Assembly: GCA_034659475.1 (NCBI GenBank)
Contig: JAYEHK010000093.1
Coordinates: 1 to 16,194 of the forward strand
Reading direction: 5' to 3'
DNA length: 16,194 bases
Source of the DNA: JAYEHK01 sp034659475
GTDB taxonomy: Bacteria > Bacillota > Syntrophomonadia > Syntrophomonadales > Syntrophomonadaceae
Numbering within the stretch: the first letter of the stretch is position 1; each line of letters begins with the position of its first letter. The notes under the pieces were generated by a model. That model had not been told where the DNA came from. It searched no databases and worked only from the letters and a program-made list of their open reading frames with translations. A program made the translations under genes and the position numbers. Below, piece after piece: positions 14,234 through 16,194 of this stretch.

Positions 14234-14458
14234 TCAATTTTGTTTGAGCGTTTTTTGATTTAGTGGTTCAGTTTGCATTCGCTCAATACGGTGTATAATT
14301 GCTTCAAAAGCTGAATTAATGGCAGCATCTGAATGCTTTCCCTGGTACGCGGTAGGATCATTGAATATTGCATCATGCTGATGGTCACCCCATATATGGC
14401 TATGAATTGGTAAAGATACTGAACCAATGGCATCCTCTAACCGTAATATTTTACCCAA
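14234..14458 (-). CDS. Possible small histidine-rich protein downstream of the broken kinase
   Basis: This is a frame of 74 codons from a TTG at 14458, directly after the kinase stop (14466-14468). GGAGG (14471-14475) lies 12 nt upstream of the TTG, rather far. The product has HSHIWGDHQHD near residues 18-28, which might bind metal, then a helical-looking stretch HSDAAINSAFEAIIHRIERMQ (about 43-63). I do not recognise the family. It could be a remnant of a gene partly deleted with the neighbouring rearrangements, or chance. Confidence 0.35.
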   Translation of the reverse strand: MGKILRLEDAIGSVSLPIHSHIWGDHQHDAIFNDPTAYQGKHSDAAINSAFEAIIHRIERMQTEPLNQKTLKQN

Positions 14459-14465
14459 TGTTAAG

Positions 14466-15272
14466 TTATGCCTCCGGCAGGCTGAAATAGAATTCAACCC
14501 CCTTATCGGTATTAATTGCACCAAAATCACTTTCATGCATCTGCAATATATTCTTTACTATTAACAAACCAAGACCAGTTCCACCAGAAACACGATTTCT
14601 GGATTTTTCTATCCTATAAAAGCGATCCCATATTTTATCCAGTTCATCTTCAGGGATGTGAACACCTGTATTCTCAATTGAATAACAAATCATGTTGTTC
14701 TTCTGTTTTTTAAGCTTTATATTAATGGAACCCTCATTAATCGAATAACGTATGGCATTACTATACAGGTTATTCAGAACTTTTTCGATTTTTTCCCTGT
14801 CGGCCAATACATTACATTCCTCAATATCAAAATGAGTTTTTAAGTGACGTTCGTCTATCAGATATCTAAAGCGCTGATTAAACTCCATAACCAGGCTGTC
14901 CATTGCAAACTCCTGTCTGGAAAGTTTATAATTTCCCAGTTCAAATCTCGACAGTTCCAACATTTCCATTACCAGATCATCCATTGTTTCTATTTCATTA
15001 ATGATAACATCCAAATAGTAATCCTGTTTGTTCTGGTGGATGCCATCTTTTATGCCTTCGGCAAAACCTTTAATGATTCCCAGCGGGGTTTTCAGCTCAT
15101 GAGATACACTGGCAACAAATTCTTTCCTCTTTAATTCCTGCTGTCGTTCCTTTTCCATATCTTCGAGAAGCTGTTCATTCGCTTCTTGAAGGTCTTTTAA
15201 ACTAGTGTCAAGTTTTCGAGAAAGAATATTCAGACTTTCAGCCAAACTCCCCAATTCATCCTGGCTTTTCAC
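14466..15272 (-). CDS. Sensor histidine kinase, kinase part of a broken gene
   Basis: This is the cytoplasmic half of a PhoR/VanS-like kinase. It has the end of HAMP (SQDELGSLAESLN, 3-15), a coiled linker (18-50), the H-box FVASVSHELKTPLG with phospho-accepting His58, N-box KVLNNLYSNAIRYS, G1-like ENTGVHIP, F-box IWDRFYRIEKSR and G2 GGTGLGLLIV. The GTG used as start has no ribosome binding site. The frame actually continues upstream as DFSTPCEV, which is HAMP sequence, until it meets the sensor part at about 15293 in a different frame. The sensor half is at 15274-16149. The second membrane segment and first half of HAMP are missing between them. No response regulator is adjacent. The kinase domain is intact, but the gene is probably a pseudogene unless a frameshift occurs. 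Confidence 0.85.
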   Translation of the reverse strand: MKSQDELGSLAESLNILSRKLDTSLKDLQEANEQLLEDMEKERQQELKRKEFVASVSHELKTPLGIIKGFAEGIKDGIHQNKQDYYLDVIINEIETMDDLVMEMLELSRFELGNYKLSRQEFAMDSLVMEFNQRFRYLIDERHLKTHFDIEECNVLADREKIEKVLNNLYSNAIRYSINEGSINIKLKKQKNNMICYSIENTGVHIPEDELDKIWDRFYRIEKSRNRVSGGTGLGLLIVKNILQMHESDFGAINTDKGVEFYFSLPEA

Positions 15273-15273
15273 T

Positions 15274-16149
15274 TCACAGGGAGTGGAAAAATCCAGTGCT
15301 GCCGTCTTTCATATACAGTGGTTTAATAAAGAACAGATTATTTATCCCTGACAGCTGATCAATCTTGCTGTATTGTATTAAATTTGCATCCGGCAAAGTA
15401 TTAAAGTTCATTACTTGCATATTAAGATAATTGCTCACTTCACTCATCAATAAATCATTTTTGTAGTAATCACTTTGATTCTTTGTTTCATTCACATAAA
15501 CAACATTACCCTGTATCTCTTTAATTGGAGGAATTTCTTGCCATGGTATTATCCCGTCCTCTTTAATATTATTGGCTTCTTCTTTATATTCTGTTTCCCC
15601 CATATTAATTTCCACTGGGAAAACACTGTTTTCATCCGTTATAATTCCCTTCAAATTCACCTGATCTCCTGTAAGAAGATTCTTGCTGTCAATTATTTCT
15701 AATGCTGGATCGAATTGTGCTGTTTCACCCACAGACTCAATTACTGAATCAGTATAGACTTTATACACTCTCCCATCGTTTTCCTCAACTATAATAAAGT
15801 CATCCAGTATCCCTCCATATTCCAGCACACCTCGTTCATCACCAATAATTACCGGCGAATTATTCTGCTTGCTGAAAAGGTCAGTTTCCTCATTAAGCTG
15901 TTTCTTATCCCATTCGAAGTTAACAAGCTTATCGCTGAATTTTTCGATTTCTTGTTTGCTTATTTCAATTTTTTTATTGATATAAAATTTATCAAGAAAC
16001 GCACTCTGCAAAGCTATCTTAACAGCTAAAAAGATAATAAATACACCGGCAGTAATAATAAATAATTTGTAACTATTCAGCATCCTAAAAAACAGGACTG
16101 GACTCTCGGTTAGAACCGTGATATCATGGTTATATGAATAAACGAACAT
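15274..16149 (-). CDS. Sensor histidine kinase, N-terminal sensor part of a broken gene
   Basis: The 5' half of the kinase gene, 291 residues. It has one membrane segment (about 29-47, FIITAGVFIIFLAVKI) and then a large polar region rich in Glu, Asp and Asn, as expected for an extracytoplasmic sensor domain. It ends with GFFHSL and TGA at 15274-15276, where the kinase should reach its second membrane segment. After GST (about 15294) the other frame reads DFSTPCEV, so a deletion with frame change lies at about 15293. The start is uncertain. An ATG at 16083 (MLNSYKLF) fits the usual length before the first helix but has no good ribosome binding site. The ATG at 16149 would overlap a possible opposite-strand gene and the palindrome at 16114-16131. 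Confidence 0.75.
   Translation of the reverse strand: MFVYSYNHDITVLTESPVLFFRMLNSYKLFIITAGVFIIFLAVKIALQSAFLDKFYINKKIEISKQEIEKFSDKLVNFEWDKKQLNEETDLFSKQNNSPVIIGDERGVLEYGGILDDFIIVEENDGRVYKVYTDSVIESVGETAQFDPALEIIDSKNLLTGDQVNLKGIITDENSVFPVEINMGETEYKEEANNIKEDGIIPWQEIPPIKEIQGNVVYVNETKNQSDYYKNDLLMSEVSNYLNMQVMNFNTLPDANLIQYSKIDQLSGINNLFFIKPLYMKDGSTGFFHSL
16114..16131. promoter_or_regulatory. 18-bp near-perfect palindrome, possible operator
   Basis: AACCGTGATATCATGGTT reads nearly the same on both strands (8 of 9 positions pair). It lies 3 nt before a + strand ATG (16134) and 30 nt before one candidate start of the kinase gene on the minus strand. The size and symmetry fit a dimeric repressor site between divergent genes. 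Confidence 0.45.
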
Positions 16150-16194
16150 TTGTAAGGCCTACCATAACAGAAGTACAAATTGCACTTATCAACG
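16134..16194 (+). CDS. Possible gene start running off the window
   Basis: An open frame from ATG at 16134 to the window end begins MNKRTFVRPTITEVQIA. The composition looks like a real N-terminus, but no ribosome binding site precedes it (the palindrome occupies that place). It overlaps in antisense the longer version of the kinase N-terminus, so at most one of the two is right. The family cannot be told from 20 residues. Confidence 0.3.
   Translation, partial: MNKRTFVRPTITEVQIALIN

Overview
The window looks like a stretch of chromosome from a low-to-moderate GC anaerobic Firmicute of the Clostridia. The evidence is strong AGGAGG-type ribosome binding sites, sigma-A-like promoters, a tryptophan T-box leader, an AbrB-type antitoxin, VanS/PhoR-like histidine kinases and an EFR1-type flavodoxin-ferredoxin protein. 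An acyl-CoA synthetase, an acyl-CoA dehydrogenase and a pyruvate carboxylase suggest fatty-acid or carboxylate metabolism. The exact genus cannot be read from this sequence.

Layout, left to right. (1) 1-425 (+): the 3' end of a histidine kinase gene, then a perfect 17-bp stem intrinsic terminator (547-583). (2) 426-1165: AT-rich spacer ending in an exact 61-bp-period tandem duplication just before the next gene. (3) 1166-3064 (+): long-chain-type AMP-forming acyl-CoA synthetase. (4) 3065-3398: spacer carrying the first copy of a mosaic intergenic repeat. (5) 3399-5764 (-): promoter, Trp (UGG specifier) T-box riboswitch with terminator, trpB and trpA overlapping by 8 nt; no other trp gene is present. 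(6) 5821-7790: repeat-rich accessory island. A 47-bp sequence occurs as an exact inverted pair (6061-6107 and 7739-7785) around an AbrB/VapC-PIN toxin-antitoxin operon on the minus strand and a decayed membrane-protein fragment. (7) 7813-10227 (-): EFR1-like flavodoxin-ferredoxin protein, a small membrane protein and an acyl-CoA dehydrogenase. (8) 10559-14221 (+): pyruvate carboxylase with an extended -10 promoter and an intrinsic terminator. The gene is cut by an in-frame TAA (13900-13902) nine codons before its biotin-accepting lysine. A 40-codon IS21 IstA-like remnant lies antisense between its stop and its terminator. (9) 14234-16149 (-): a small uncertain ORF and a sensor histidine kinase broken in two. 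The junction lacks the second membrane segment and the start of HAMP, and the frame changes there. (10) 16114-16194: an 18-bp near-perfect palindrome next to a possible + strand gene that runs off the window.

No single stretch convinces me as a wholly new system. What stands out is local decay and rearrangement (nonsense pyc, broken kinase, IS remnant, decayed fragments, tandem duplication, mosaic repeats) around otherwise intact metabolic genes. Two points deserve the closest look: pyruvate carboxylase with its biotin site cut off by one stop codon, and a toxin-antitoxin operon bracketed by long inverted copies of an intergenic repeat.
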